A DNA stretch of 7,554 bases from NCBI GenBank assembly GCA_011192085.1, contig DUEQ01000320.1, positions 1-7,554 of the forward strand, read 5' to 3'. Both the position numbers and the translations under genes were made by a program. Shown piece after piece: positions 1-7,554 of this stretch. The notes under the pieces were generated by a model that saw only the letters and a list, made by a program, of their open reading frames with translations, did no database searches and had not been told where the DNA came from. Position 1 is the stretch's first letter; each line of letters begins with the position of its first letter. The stretch comes from Caldilineae bacterium (GTDB lineage: Bacteria > Chloroflexota > Anaerolineae > J102).

Positions 1-263
1 AGGAAATCCAATGATAATGCCTAATGACACTGAAGCATAACACAAACGCCCTTGGGAATCAATACTTCGTGTAAAATTTACACCATCCCACCCTGCCCCG
101 TAGTAGGCTCCCCGTAACTTTTTATCCCGCCTGACGTCATCTCATGTAAGCAGGCGGACTCCCCATCCAAGTGGGCGCTAATCCCGCCATCTGGGTGCGG
201 ACGAGCGAACTCACGGGCGTCAGCGCGGGGTGCGATGCGCCATCATGAAGCAACGAACCCCTT
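1..263. other. Left-end region without a supportable gene
   Basis: The first ~120 bases are more AT-rich than the rest of the window. A plus-strand frame ends at a TAA at 38-40 (12 residues visible), and a minus-strand frame is open from 141 to the left edge without an ATG. Either could be the edge of a gene outside the window. CCGCCTG at 127-133 and CAGGCGG at 151-157 form a 7-base inverted repeat with a 17-base loop and no T-run, so no terminator is called for the protease gene. Confidence 0.4.
69..83. promoter_or_regulatory. Perfect 15-base palindrome, operator-like
   Basis: GTGTAAAATTTACAC is a 7+1+7 perfect inverted repeat in a locally AT-rich stretch. Its size and symmetry are those of a dimeric repressor site. 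No promoter or adjacent start codon can be assigned, so function is inference only. Confidence 0.35.
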
Positions 264-845
264 TCAAAGCAGGATATGAATCGAAACGGGCTGGATGTGG
301 ATCAGGCGCATAGGACCATCCTCGCGATCATACACCAGGCAGACGTCCTCACCCCGCCCCTCATCGCCACCCTCGGAGGGGATGCGGTAGGCCCACAAGC
401 CGGGCCGGACCTGCACAAAAGGGATGCCCTGGCGCATGGCGCGGGCTTGCGTCCGGGTGAAAGCGGCCTCGGAGCGGAGATGGAAGCCCTTGAGCTCGGG
501 GTGGCGGGGCTGTTGCAGCGAGAGGATGAGATAGACGCTATCGGGATAGAAGGCCTTGGCCGCGTCGACGAAGGAGGGGTAGGGGGGGCTGGTGGGATGG
601 CTGTGAAAGATGGCGATGAGCTCATCCCCCTCATCCTCCCAGCTCAAGGCCTGCAGCAGCGACTCGGGGTCCACCTCGTAATCGGAACGTGGCGTGGGGG
701 CGATGTTGCGCGCAGGCAAAAAGCCGCTGACGCGTCCCGCCCGGCCCCGAAGCAGGCCGCAAGCCTCGTTGGGATATTGGGCGCGGGCATGGGCAACCAA
801 GGCCTGATAAATGGACTTAGGCAGAAGCAAGCGCGGGGAGGTCAC
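264..845 (-). CDS. JAMM/MPN-domain (Mov34/JAB, M67 family) metalloprotease
   Basis: This soluble protein of 193 residues carries a complete zinc JAMM motif: E27 in PNEACGLL, H81-S-H83-P, then S91 and D94 in the spacing H-x-H-x7-S-x2-D. Proteins of this family cleave isopeptide or peptide bonds next to ubiquitin-like or sulfur-carrier proteins (ThiS, MoaD, CysO); the mycobacterial CysO-cysteine hydrolase Mec is the nearest characterised type. The JAMM core ends near residue 130-145, and a tail of about 45 residues with an acidic, glycine-rich linker (near 157-167) and a hydrophobic end extends beyond the usual bacterial length. The start is uncertain: there is no ATG, the frame is open to a TTG at 863, and I prefer GTG at 845 because the conserved region begins just after it. 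No sulfur-carrier or E1-like gene is visible nearby, so its partner is unknown. Confidence 0.83.
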   Translation of the reverse strand: MTSPRLLLPKSIYQALVAHARAQYPNEACGLLRGRAGRVSGFLPARNIAPTPRSDYEVDPESLLQALSWEDEGDELIAIFHSHPTSPPYPSFVDAAKAFYPDSVYLILSLQQPRHPELKGFHLRSEAAFTRTQARAMRQGIPFVQVRPGLWAYRIPSEGGDEGRGEDVCLVYDREDGPMRLIHIQPVSIHILL

Positions 846-919
846 GCCCGCATTGTAGATCAACCTCGCCGTCTCAGCAAGCGAATAGTCTGAGTGTCGC
901 TATCTCCGCCAAAACTATT

Positions 920-1927
920 TTACGTCAACTCAACATCCGCCAGCGCCCTCTCCCAAAGCGCCTCTCTATCCACATCGTTGGATAATGGCCCCACGCGCTG
1001 GAGTTTGAGCTCGGCCGCGGCCCGGCCCAACAGGCCGCACAGTCGCCAGGATTTCCCCTCCAGCCGAGCGGTGAGGAATCCGGCCCAAAAGGCGTCCCCC
1101 GCGCCCGTGGCGTCCACCACCGGCAGGGCGTGGGCGGGAATGTGGATGGGGTCCGCGTCAGTTGGCGAGATCAGCACCCCGCTCGCCCCCATGGACAGGA
1201 CGACGACCTCCGCGCCTAAATCGTGAAAGCGCGCCAAATAGGCCTGGGGGGAGAGGTTGGGGCCGAACAACCGCTGTGCGTCATCCAACGAGGGCTTGGT
1301 CAGGGTGACCAGGGGATAGAGTTGCGCCAAGGTGCGTAGGGCTTCGTCGCGGTCGGGCCAGAGCTGGGGGCTGTAGTTGGGATCCAGGGAGATGAGCTTC
1401 CCCCGGTCGCGGGCCATCCTGAACGCGTGGTGGATGGCCTCTCGGGCGGAGGGGCTGGCCAGGGCGAAGGTGGAAGCGTGGATGATGCGGGCCCGGTCGA
1501 TGAGCTCGGGCAGGATGTCCGCCCTTTGCAGCCTGGCGTCGGCCCCGCGCACCGCCATGAATTCGGGCGTGGTCGCGCTGCGGGCGATAAAAACGAGGCT
1601 GGTGGCGCTGGCAGGATCGGTAATCACCCCGCGCGTGATCACGCCCTGCCGTTCCAGTTCCGCGCGCAGAAACCGTCCGAAGGGGTCGTCGCCCACTCGG
1701 GCGATGAGCGCGGCTCGCCCGCCCAACCGGGCCATGTTCACCGCGATGTGACTGGGAGACCCGCCCAGATGGCGGCGGAACCGCCGCGTGTCCTGCAAGC
1801 GCGCGCCCGCCTCGTCGGCGATGAAGTCGACCAACAGCTCGCCGATCCCAAGGAAATCGAGATCGGGCGATGAAGCGGGTGTGGGAACGGTGGCCGGCGT
1901 GGGTTGCACAAGATGATATAGGTGCAT
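920..1927 (-). CDS. PfkB-family carbohydrate kinase, probably fructokinase
   Basis: This 335-residue ribokinase-fold enzyme probably phosphorylates fructose to fructose 6-phosphate with ATP. The first PfkB signature is at 55-69 (GGSPSHIAVNMARLG), and the second is DATGAGDAFWAGFL at 272-285 with catalytic base D278 and the anion-hole glycines. DPNYSPQLW at 182-190 is typical of bacterial fructokinases (usually DPNYRPxLW). A 22-residue N-terminal extension rich in Pro, Thr, Ala and Ser precedes the core, which begins near DLDFLGIGE. It may be linker-like, or the true start may be the in-frame GTG at codon 7, since no ribosome binding site is visible before the ATG. The gene starts 8 bases after the sucrose-phosphate synthase stop. 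This pairing recalls bacterial sucrose gene clusters, where a fructokinase recycles fructose. Another ketose or nucleoside specificity cannot be excluded. Confidence 0.85.
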   Translation of the reverse strand: MHLYHLVQPTPATVPTPASSPDLDFLGIGELLVDFIADEAGARLQDTRRFRRHLGGSPSHIAVNMARLGGRAALIARVGDDPFGRFLRAELERQGVITRGVITDPASATSLVFIARSATTPEFMAVRGADARLQRADILPELIDRARIIHASTFALASPSAREAIHHAFRMARDRGKLISLDPNYSPQLWPDRDEALRTLAQLYPLVTLTKPSLDDAQRLFGPNLSPQAYLARFHDLGAEVVVLSMGASGVLISPTDADPIHIPAHALPVVDATGAGDAFWAGFLTARLEGKSWRLCGLLGRAAAELKLQRVGPLSNDVDREALWERALADVELT

Positions 1928-1935
1928 AGCAAGAT

Positions 1936-3423
1936 CTAAGTCTGGGCAACAGCGGAGAGACGATTGTCAACATCCAGAGCAGGGAGGTCGGGGATGGCGG
2001 GGTTGAGGAACCATTGGGGGATGGGCTCTCGCGCGGCCAGCACAGCCCGAAGCGCGGTTTCGTAGCCTCGGGCCGTTTGCTCCCAGGTATAGCGGCTTCG
2101 CACTCGCTGGATGCCCGCCTGACGCAATCGTCGCCAGAGGGCCGCATCCTGCAAGGGGCGCAGCAGCCCGCGGGCGATGTCCGCGGGGTCGTCGGGGTCC
2201 ACGAGCACGCCGAAAGTTTTGCCCGTGATCTCATCCCGCAGGCTTTCGCTGGGGCCGCCGTGGCGGGTGACCACCACGGGCAGGCCCGCGGCCATGGCCT
2301 CCAGCGGAGCCAGGCCGAATGGCTCATAGAGCGCGGGTAGGCAGAACAGGGAGCGGCGCTGCGCCAGGTGGCGATAAGCCGCGGCCAGGGCCTGCTGGCT
2401 GTTCAGCGCCAGGGTGACAACCTTATCCTCCAGCCCATGCGCCTGGACGACCTCCCAGCAGGCTCGCAACACTGCCTGCTCGTGGGCCGGGAAGCGCTCG
2501 ATCTCCCGCAGAGGCGCATCGGTTCCTCGCACTACCAGGGCGAGATTGGCGCGGGCCTGGAGTTCGGGGCTTTGGGCGTAGGCTCGGAAGAGCCCCAGAT
2601 GGTTCTTCTTGGGGTCCAGCCGGGCGGCGATGAGGATGAGCGGCAGGGAGCGGCGCGCGGGGGGCAGATCGCGGGCCAGGCTAGCCTCCATGGCTGCCTG
2701 GGTGGCGGCCTCCTGGTTGCTCGCCCGGTCGTGGGCGAAGATGCGCAGATTCACGCCCGGCGGGATCACCGCGAAACGCCGGTCGTCGTTCACATCCACC
2801 GCGCCCCGATAGAGCGGATGGCCATACTGCCGCATGCGCTCCTGGCGGGTGCTGGTGATGATAACCCCCGCCCGGTTCATGCTGATCCGCTCGGCCGCGA
2901 TGCGCTGGCGGAAGTGGTATCGGGCCTCCAACTGGGCAAAATCCGCGGGGGGCGCGCTCAGTTTCTCCAGCTTTTGTGCGCCCAGGGAATGGGCCGTGAA
3001 GGTGAAGGGGATGTCGGTGCGCCGCTCCAGCAGCGCGGCGCTAAGCCCGCCATCTGCATAATGTGCGGTGAAGATGTCGGGCAGCCCGCCCTCCTCCTCG
3101 TAAAATGCGAGGATGCGGGGGACCCATTCCGAGCCCAGCCAGGGCCACAGGTCCTCTTTACGCAGAAAGCGCCGCGGGCCGCAGGAAATGCGCAGGATGC
3201 GCAAATTGTCGACGCCGGGATAGCCGTCCAAGAGGGACGCGAACTCGGGCCAGGCGGGGTCGAGGATCTGGCGGGTGAGGATATCGACGCGGTGGCCGGC
3301 GCGGGCCAACGCGATGGCGACTTCTTTGACGTAGACCAACTGTCCTCCGAAATCGGGATGCTCGGTCCAATGGCTGTCGCGGGGATCGAAGTTGCCCTGC
3401 GGGTTGAGAAAGGCGATGTGCAT
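1936..3423 (-). CDS. sps: Sucrose-phosphate synthase, glycosyltransferase family 4
   Basis: This 495-residue cytoplasmic enzyme should transfer glucose from a nucleotide sugar (UDP-glucose) to fructose 6-phosphate, giving sucrose 6-phosphate (EC 2.4.1.14). The N-terminal acceptor domain begins HIAFLNPQGNFDP and carries DFGGQLVYVKE (24-34) and HSLGAQK (145-151). The C-terminal nucleotide-sugar domain has the ARLDPKKN motif with R268 and K272, and the EX7E motif from E367 to E375. Length and many segments match the Halothermothrix orenii enzyme as I recall it, without the phosphatase domain of plant proteins. I chose the ATG at 3423 because it aligns with the conserved start; an in-frame GTG at 3441 is possible, and neither has a clear ribosome site. 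Its neighbour is a PfkB sugar kinase 8 bases downstream. A related retaining transferase, such as mannosylfructose-phosphate synthase or sucrose synthase, is less likely. Confidence 0.88.
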   Translation of the reverse strand: MHIAFLNPQGNFDPRDSHWTEHPDFGGQLVYVKEVAIALARAGHRVDILTRQILDPAWPEFASLLDGYPGVDNLRILRISCGPRRFLRKEDLWPWLGSEWVPRILAFYEEEGGLPDIFTAHYADGGLSAALLERRTDIPFTFTAHSLGAQKLEKLSAPPADFAQLEARYHFRQRIAAERISMNRAGVIITSTRQERMRQYGHPLYRGAVDVNDDRRFAVIPPGVNLRIFAHDRASNQEAATQAAMEASLARDLPPARRSLPLILIAARLDPKKNHLGLFRAYAQSPELQARANLALVVRGTDAPLREIERFPAHEQAVLRACWEVVQAHGLEDKVVTLALNSQQALAAAYRHLAQRRSLFCLPALYEPFGLAPLEAMAAGLPVVVTRHGGPSESLRDEITGKTFGVLVDPDDPADIARGLLRPLQDAALWRRLRQAGIQRVRSRYTWEQTARGYETALRAVLAAREPIPQWFLNPAIPDLPALDVDNRLSAVAQT

Positions 3424-3432
3424 GATGGGTTT

Positions 3433-3455
3433 GAAGTTCACAATTCGAAGTTCAC
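3433..3455. repeat. 9-base direct repeat in the treS-sps gap
   Basis: GAAGTTCAC occurs at 3433-3441 and again at 3447-3455, separated by five bases (AATTC). On the minus strand each copy starts with GTG; the left copy's GTG at 3441 is in frame with the sucrose-phosphate synthase gene, and the other is not. It may be a short binding site or the remnant of an intergenic tandem repeat. Confidence 0.45.
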
Positions 3456-3469
3456 GGTTGGCTGCTTCA

Positions 3470-5080
<1,611 letters not shown>

Positions 5081-5083
5081 AGC

Positions 5084-6184
5084 TTATCCTTTTACAGAAC
5101 CGGCCAGCAGGCCGCGCACGAAGTAGCGTTGCAACGCAAAGAACACCATCAGGGGCAGGATCATGGACACAAACGCGCCCGCGGTGAGGAGATGCCAGTC
5201 GTTGCCCCGCGACCCCACCATCTCGGCAATGCGCATGGTCAGGACTTGCACATCGGGCTTGGCGCCGATGAAGATCAACGCCACCAGGTAATCATTCCAC
5301 ACCCAGAGGAACTGGAAGATGGCGAAGGAGGCCAGCGCAGGGATGGAGAGGGGCAGGATGAGGCGCACGAAAATGGTGAAATGGGACGCGCCGTCGATGA
5401 ACGCGGATTCCAGGATGTCGCGAGGGAGGCTATTGATGTAATTGAACAACAGATAGGTGGCCAAAGGCAAACCGAAGCCAGTGTGGGCCAGCCACACCGC
5501 CAGATAGGTGCCGTTCAGATTCAGCCGGGTGTAGTCCCGCAGAATGGGGACCAGGGCGATCTGCAATGGCACCACCAACATGGCCACGATCATGATGAAG
5601 AGCACGCGGCGGCCCGGAAAACGCATCCACGCGAACCCATACGCGGCGAACGCGGCGATGAGGATGGGGATCACCGTGGCGGGGATGGCGACGATCAGGC
5701 TGTTGAGGAAGGCGTTGGACAGGTCTGCGCCCTGCTCGACCTTGACGCTTCCATCGGGCTGCTTGATCTCATACTCCTTGCCCGCCAGCACCTCCTGATA
5801 GTTCTGCAAAGTGAAATCGGTGCGCATGGTCCATACCCGCTCCTGAATCTGGATCTTGCCCAGACGCTTGTTGCCGATCCAGATCACGCGGCGGCCATCG
5901 GGCGTTTCGATCCCCGCGCGGAATTCCTTGAACGCGCCCGTGGCCCCGGCGATGGTCATGACGCCATTTTTGTCCAGCTCCTTGGGGATAGGTATCTCCT
6001 CGGTGACCTGCCATTCCCGATGGGGGAAGATGGTCCACCAGCCCGAGGTCTGGATATCGTACGCGGTGCGAAAGGATGAGATGAAAATGCCCAGGGTAGG
6101 GATGGTCCACAGCAGGATCAGGAGGATCAGCACGCCATCCACCAGCCAGGATCCCTTCCTGGCAACTTGCTTCTTGCCAGCCAT
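5084..6184 (-). CDS. Carbohydrate ABC transporter permease, AglG type
   Basis: This 366-residue membrane protein is the second channel subunit. The ATPase-docking loop is at residues 259-278 (ESAFIDGAS, then ILP). Membrane spans are likely near residues 14-36, 160-185, 193-216, 226-250, 276-308 and 333-355. A large soluble insert of about 110 residues (roughly 45-157) follows the first span and should face outside. It begins with a TSGWW motif that I associate with AglG-type alpha-glucoside permeases, which are longer than MalG-like proteins of about 280 residues. The protein ends in the usual short basic and glycine-rich tail after the last span. The start ATG has a strong GAGGAGG site and overlaps the previous stop. 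An AglG-like function is likely; trehalose, maltose or sucrose are candidate substrates. Confidence 0.9.
   Translation of the reverse strand: MAGKKQVARKGSWLVDGVLILLILLWTIPTLGIFISSFRTAYDIQTSGWWTIFPHREWQVTEEIPIPKELDKNGVMTIAGATGAFKEFRAGIETPDGRRVIWIGNKRLGKIQIQERVWTMRTDFTLQNYQEVLAGKEYEIKQPDGSVKVEQGADLSNAFLNSLIVAIPATVIPILIAAFAAYGFAWMRFPGRRVLFIMIVAMLVVPLQIALVPILRDYTRLNLNGTYLAVWLAHTGFGLPLATYLLFNYINSLPRDILESAFIDGASHFTIFVRLILPLSIPALASFAIFQFLWVWNDYLVALIFIGAKPDVQVLTMRIAEMVGSRGNDWHLLTAGAFVSMILPLMVFFALQRYFVRGLLAGSVKG
5087..5091 (-). promoter_or_regulatory. Shine-Dalgarno site of treS
   Basis: AAGGA on the minus strand ends 6 bases before the treS ATG at 5080. The stop codon of the second permease falls in the spacer, so ribosomes ending the permease are placed directly at the treS start. 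Confidence 0.7.
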
Positions 6185-7305
6185 CAGAACGCCTCCTCGC
6201 TGCGGAACTGTTTGAGATTGTAGATCATGACCGGGATGACCGCGATGAGTAGGACGATGGCGATGGCGGAGCCCAGCCCGAAATTGCGATTGGTGAAATA
6301 CTGACGGTAGAACTGGGTGGCGATGACCTCGGTGCCAAATTGGCCGCCCGTCATGACGATGACGATATCGAAGATCTTCATGGCGAAGATGACGATGGTC
6401 GTGGTCACCGTGATGATAGTCCCCATGATGTAGGGGATCATAATCTTGAAGAAAATCTGGATTTCATTGGCCCCATCCACCCGCGCCGCCTCCAGCAGCT
6501 CCTGGGGGATGCCCTTGATGGCTGCAGAGAAGATGACCATGGCGAAGCCCGTCTGCAACCAGATGAGGATGACGATGAGGAACAGATTATTCCAGGGCTG
6601 CACCAGTTGAATCCAGGCTTTGGGCTCCCCTCCCAGCGCCACGACGATGGCGTTCAGCAGCCCGATCTGCGGGTCCGCGGGGTCTCGCACAGCGTAGACG
6701 AATTTCCAGATGACGCTGGCGCCCACCATGGAGATGGCCATGGGCATGAAGATGAAGCTCTTGGCCAGCTTCTCGAACCGGCTGCGGTCGGCCAGCACCG
6801 CGATGAGCAGCCCAAACGCCACGGAGAAGGCGGCTCCGAAGATGATCCACAGCATGGTGTTGCGAAAGGCTTCCAGCATGAAGCGCTCGGTGAAGACGTC
6901 GATGTAGTTCTGCACGCCCACGAATTCGGAGCTGTTGTAATTGTAGAGGCTGATGATGAAGGTGCGGATGGCGGGCAGGGCCAGATACCAGAAGATGATG
7001 GCGACGGCGGGACCGATGAAGATGTAGGGCTGGAGATGCCGCACCCAGGATCCGGGAAGCTGCTCGACCAGCCAGTTCGTGACGAAAAAGAGCATGGCGA
7101 CGCCGCCCACGCCCCACGCGATGGCCACCACCGCGATGATGGTCTTGGGCGCCTGGCTATCTCGCAGGAAGATGAAACCCTGCCACAGCACCACGAAGGT
7201 GATGACGGGCACAATGACGGCCAGAAGCAGGCGCAGGGTGTTGGTGAGAAGCCAGCTCCAAAGTCGGCGCAGGGAGCCCATGGCTCCGGGAGCGCTTGAG
7301 GTCAT
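6184..7305 (-). CDS. Sugar ABC transporter permease, AglF/MalF type
   Basis: This 373-residue integral membrane protein is one half of the transport channel for an alpha-glucoside-type sugar. The permease signature loop that docks on the ATPase is clear at residues 272-291 (EAARVDG, then I-x-P after about ten residues). Hydrophobic segments lie near residues 25-45, 55-78, 93-120, 150-172, 183-205, 241-262, 290-318 and 345-363. That suggests eight membrane spans: a six-span core with an added N-terminal pair, as seen in MalF/AglF-like subunits. The start at 7305 is chosen for its AGGAGA site. The gene follows the binding protein and its TGA overlaps the ATG of the second permease by one base, indicating translational coupling. 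Family membership is secure; the exact sugar is not. Confidence 0.9.
   Translation of the reverse strand: MTSSAPGAMGSLRRLWSWLLTNTLRLLLAVIVPVITFVVLWQGFIFLRDSQAPKTIIAVVAIAWGVGGVAMLFFVTNWLVEQLPGSWVRHLQPYIFIGPAVAIIFWYLALPAIRTFIISLYNYNSSEFVGVQNYIDVFTERFMLEAFRNTMLWIIFGAAFSVAFGLLIAVLADRSRFEKLAKSFIFMPMAISMVGASVIWKFVYAVRDPADPQIGLLNAIVVALGGEPKAWIQLVQPWNNLFLIVILIWLQTGFAMVIFSAAIKGIPQELLEAARVDGANEIQIFFKIMIPYIMGTIITVTTTIVIFAMKIFDIVIVMTGGQFGTEVIATQFYRQYFTNRNFGLGSAIAIVLLIAVIPVMIYNLKQFRSEEAF
6192..6198 (-). promoter_or_regulatory. Shine-Dalgarno site of the second permease, inside the first permease gene
   Basis: GAGGAGG on the minus strand lies 7 bases before the ATG at 6184, within the last codons of the first permease. 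Together with the TGATG stop/start overlap it supports coupled translation of the two channel subunits in equal amounts. Confidence 0.8.
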
Positions 7306-7314
7306 AAGCGATTT

Positions 7315-7320
7315 TCTCCT
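7315..7320 (-). promoter_or_regulatory. Shine-Dalgarno site of the first permease
   Basis: AGGAGA on the minus strand sits 9 bases before the ATG at 7305. It decides the start of the permease: the frame is open further upstream to a TTG at 7344, but that start has no such site and would place codons in the tandem-repeat block. Confidence 0.8.
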
Positions 7321-7339
7321 GTTTCGAAAATAGGTCTCA

Positions 7340-7363
7340 CGCAAAGGCGTAAAGCCGCCAAGG
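7340..7363. repeat. Degenerate 8-base tandem repeat (consensus CGCAAAGG), three units
   Basis: Three adjacent 8-base units can be read on the plus strand: CGCAAAGG, CGTAAAGC and CGCCAAGG. A further GGCAAAG lies at 7372-7378 in a purine-rich continuation. The block lies between the intercistronic hairpin and the ribosome binding site of the first permease. Short tandem CGCAAAG-type blocks occur in intergenic DNA of a number of bacteria from memory, but I cannot check whether this copy belongs to a dispersed family. Confidence 0.5.
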
Positions 7364-7393
7364 GAAAAAGAGGCAAAGAATCAGAGGGAGCGA

Positions 7394-7421
7394 CGCCCCC
7401 GGCCCGATGGAGCCGAGGGCG
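7394..7421 (-). promoter_or_regulatory. Intercistronic RNA hairpin after the binding-protein gene
   Basis: Read on the minus strand, a 10-base arm (CGCCCTCGGC) is followed by an 8-base loop and the arm GCCGGGGGCG. The RNA stem is complete with one G-U pair; on the plus strand the same position would be a C/A mismatch, which fits selection on minus-strand RNA. It starts 17 bases after the stop codon of the binding-protein gene. The sequence after it is pyrimidine-rich, but the T-run is not adjacent to the stem, so a strong intrinsic terminator is doubtful. In sugar ABC operons such structures commonly cause partial termination or protect the upstream message, giving much more binding protein than permease. 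That role is inferred here. Confidence 0.65.
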
Positions 7422-7438
7422 CCTTTGATGGAAGGATG

Positions 7439-7554
7439 TTATTCCTGGGGCCAGGCTGCGTCGATCTCCTTGAGTGCCGTGTCCAGGTCGATGGCGCCTG
7501 CGATCCAGTCGGTCATGCCCTTCCAGAAGGAGCCTGCGCCCACCGCACCGGGCA
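7439..7554 (-). CDS. Sugar ABC transporter solute-binding protein, C-terminal end only (partial)
   Basis: The reading frame enters from the right edge and ends at a TAA, leaving 37 residues. They contain the segment GSFWKGMTDWIAG followed by a helix ending AAWPQE. This is the typical tail of extracellular sugar-binding proteins of the AglE/alpha-glucoside group, where a Phe-Trp-Lys/Gln-Gly-Met motif precedes the last helix and a Trp-Pro close to the C-terminus. Such proteins capture the sugar outside the membrane and deliver it to a permease pair. The position directly upstream of two matching permeases supports the call. The signal peptide and ligand-binding residues lie outside the window, so the substrate cannot be read from this fragment. 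A different carbohydrate-binding family member is the main alternative. Confidence 0.85.
   Translation of the reverse strand, partial: PGAVGAGSFWKGMTDWIAGAIDLDTALKEIDAAWPQE

Noticed and set aside
127..157. Terminator candidate downstream of the JAMM protease gene
   Set aside because: The 7-base stem has a 17-base loop and no T-run on either strand.
276..893. Plus-strand open frame opposite the JAMM protease
   Set aside because: The minus strand has an intact zinc motif in the correct spacing; the plus-strand product has no recognisable motif.
864..919. Possible promoter before the JAMM protease gene
   Set aside because: A TTGGCG-like -35 and a GACTAT-like -10 can be drawn, but both match the consensus poorly, and the CTCAG/CTGAG inverted repeat at 873-894 has only a 5-base stem.
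1281..2327. Minus-strand frame overlapping the kinase and synthase genes
   Set aside because: It is Arg/Pro/His-rich and out of frame with two well-supported genes that cover the same DNA.
6340..7299. Plus-strand open frame opposite the first permease
   Set aside because: The Asp/His/Glu-rich product is the mirror of hydrophobic membrane codons on the real strand.
7306..7344. Longer first permease starting at TTG 7344
   Set aside because: The ATG at 7305 has an AGGAGA site at 9 bases; the extra 13 codons run through repeat-like leader DNA.

Overview
The window is a GC-rich bacterial segment in which every recognisable gene lies on the minus strand and reads from right to left. It is best read as the distal part of one disaccharide transport and metabolism operon, followed by a separate small metalloprotease gene. 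From right to left the order is: the last 37 codons of a sugar-binding lipoprotein-type solute-binding protein (runs off the right edge), a 133-base gap holding a strong RNA hairpin and a degenerate tandem repeat, two ABC sugar permeases of the AglF/AglG (alpha-glucoside) type, trehalose synthase (TreS), a sucrose-phosphate synthase of the short bacterial type, a PfkB-family sugar kinase (probably fructokinase), and then, after a roughly 56-75 base gap, a JAMM/MPN-domain metalloprotease. The last ~260 bases on the left hold no gene I can support.

Spacing is very tight between the first permease and the kinase: a one-base stop/start overlap (TGATG) between the permeases, 3 bases between the second permease and treS, about 46 bases between treS and the sucrose-phosphate synthase, and 8 bases between that gene and the kinase. 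I infer co-transcription. No transporter ATPase is present, so a shared MsmX/MalK-type ATPase elsewhere is likely needed.

Biologically the genes fit together as import of an alpha-glucoside (maltose, trehalose or sucrose), interconversion of maltose and trehalose by TreS, and sucrose synthesis or turnover through sucrose-phosphate synthase and fructokinase. The dedicated sucrose-6-phosphate phosphatase expected for net sucrose synthesis is not in the window. Both trehalose and sucrose are compatible solutes, so an osmotic or thermal stress role is a reasonable inference but not shown.

Organism: the sucrose-phosphate synthase looks very like the single-domain enzyme of Halothermothrix orenii as I remember it. 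Together with the high GC content, AglFG-type permeases and a bacterial JAMM protease, this makes a Chloroflexota-like (Anaerolineae/Caldilineae) bacterium my best guess, at modest confidence. I see no rRNA, tRNA, CRISPR array, transposase or phage gene.
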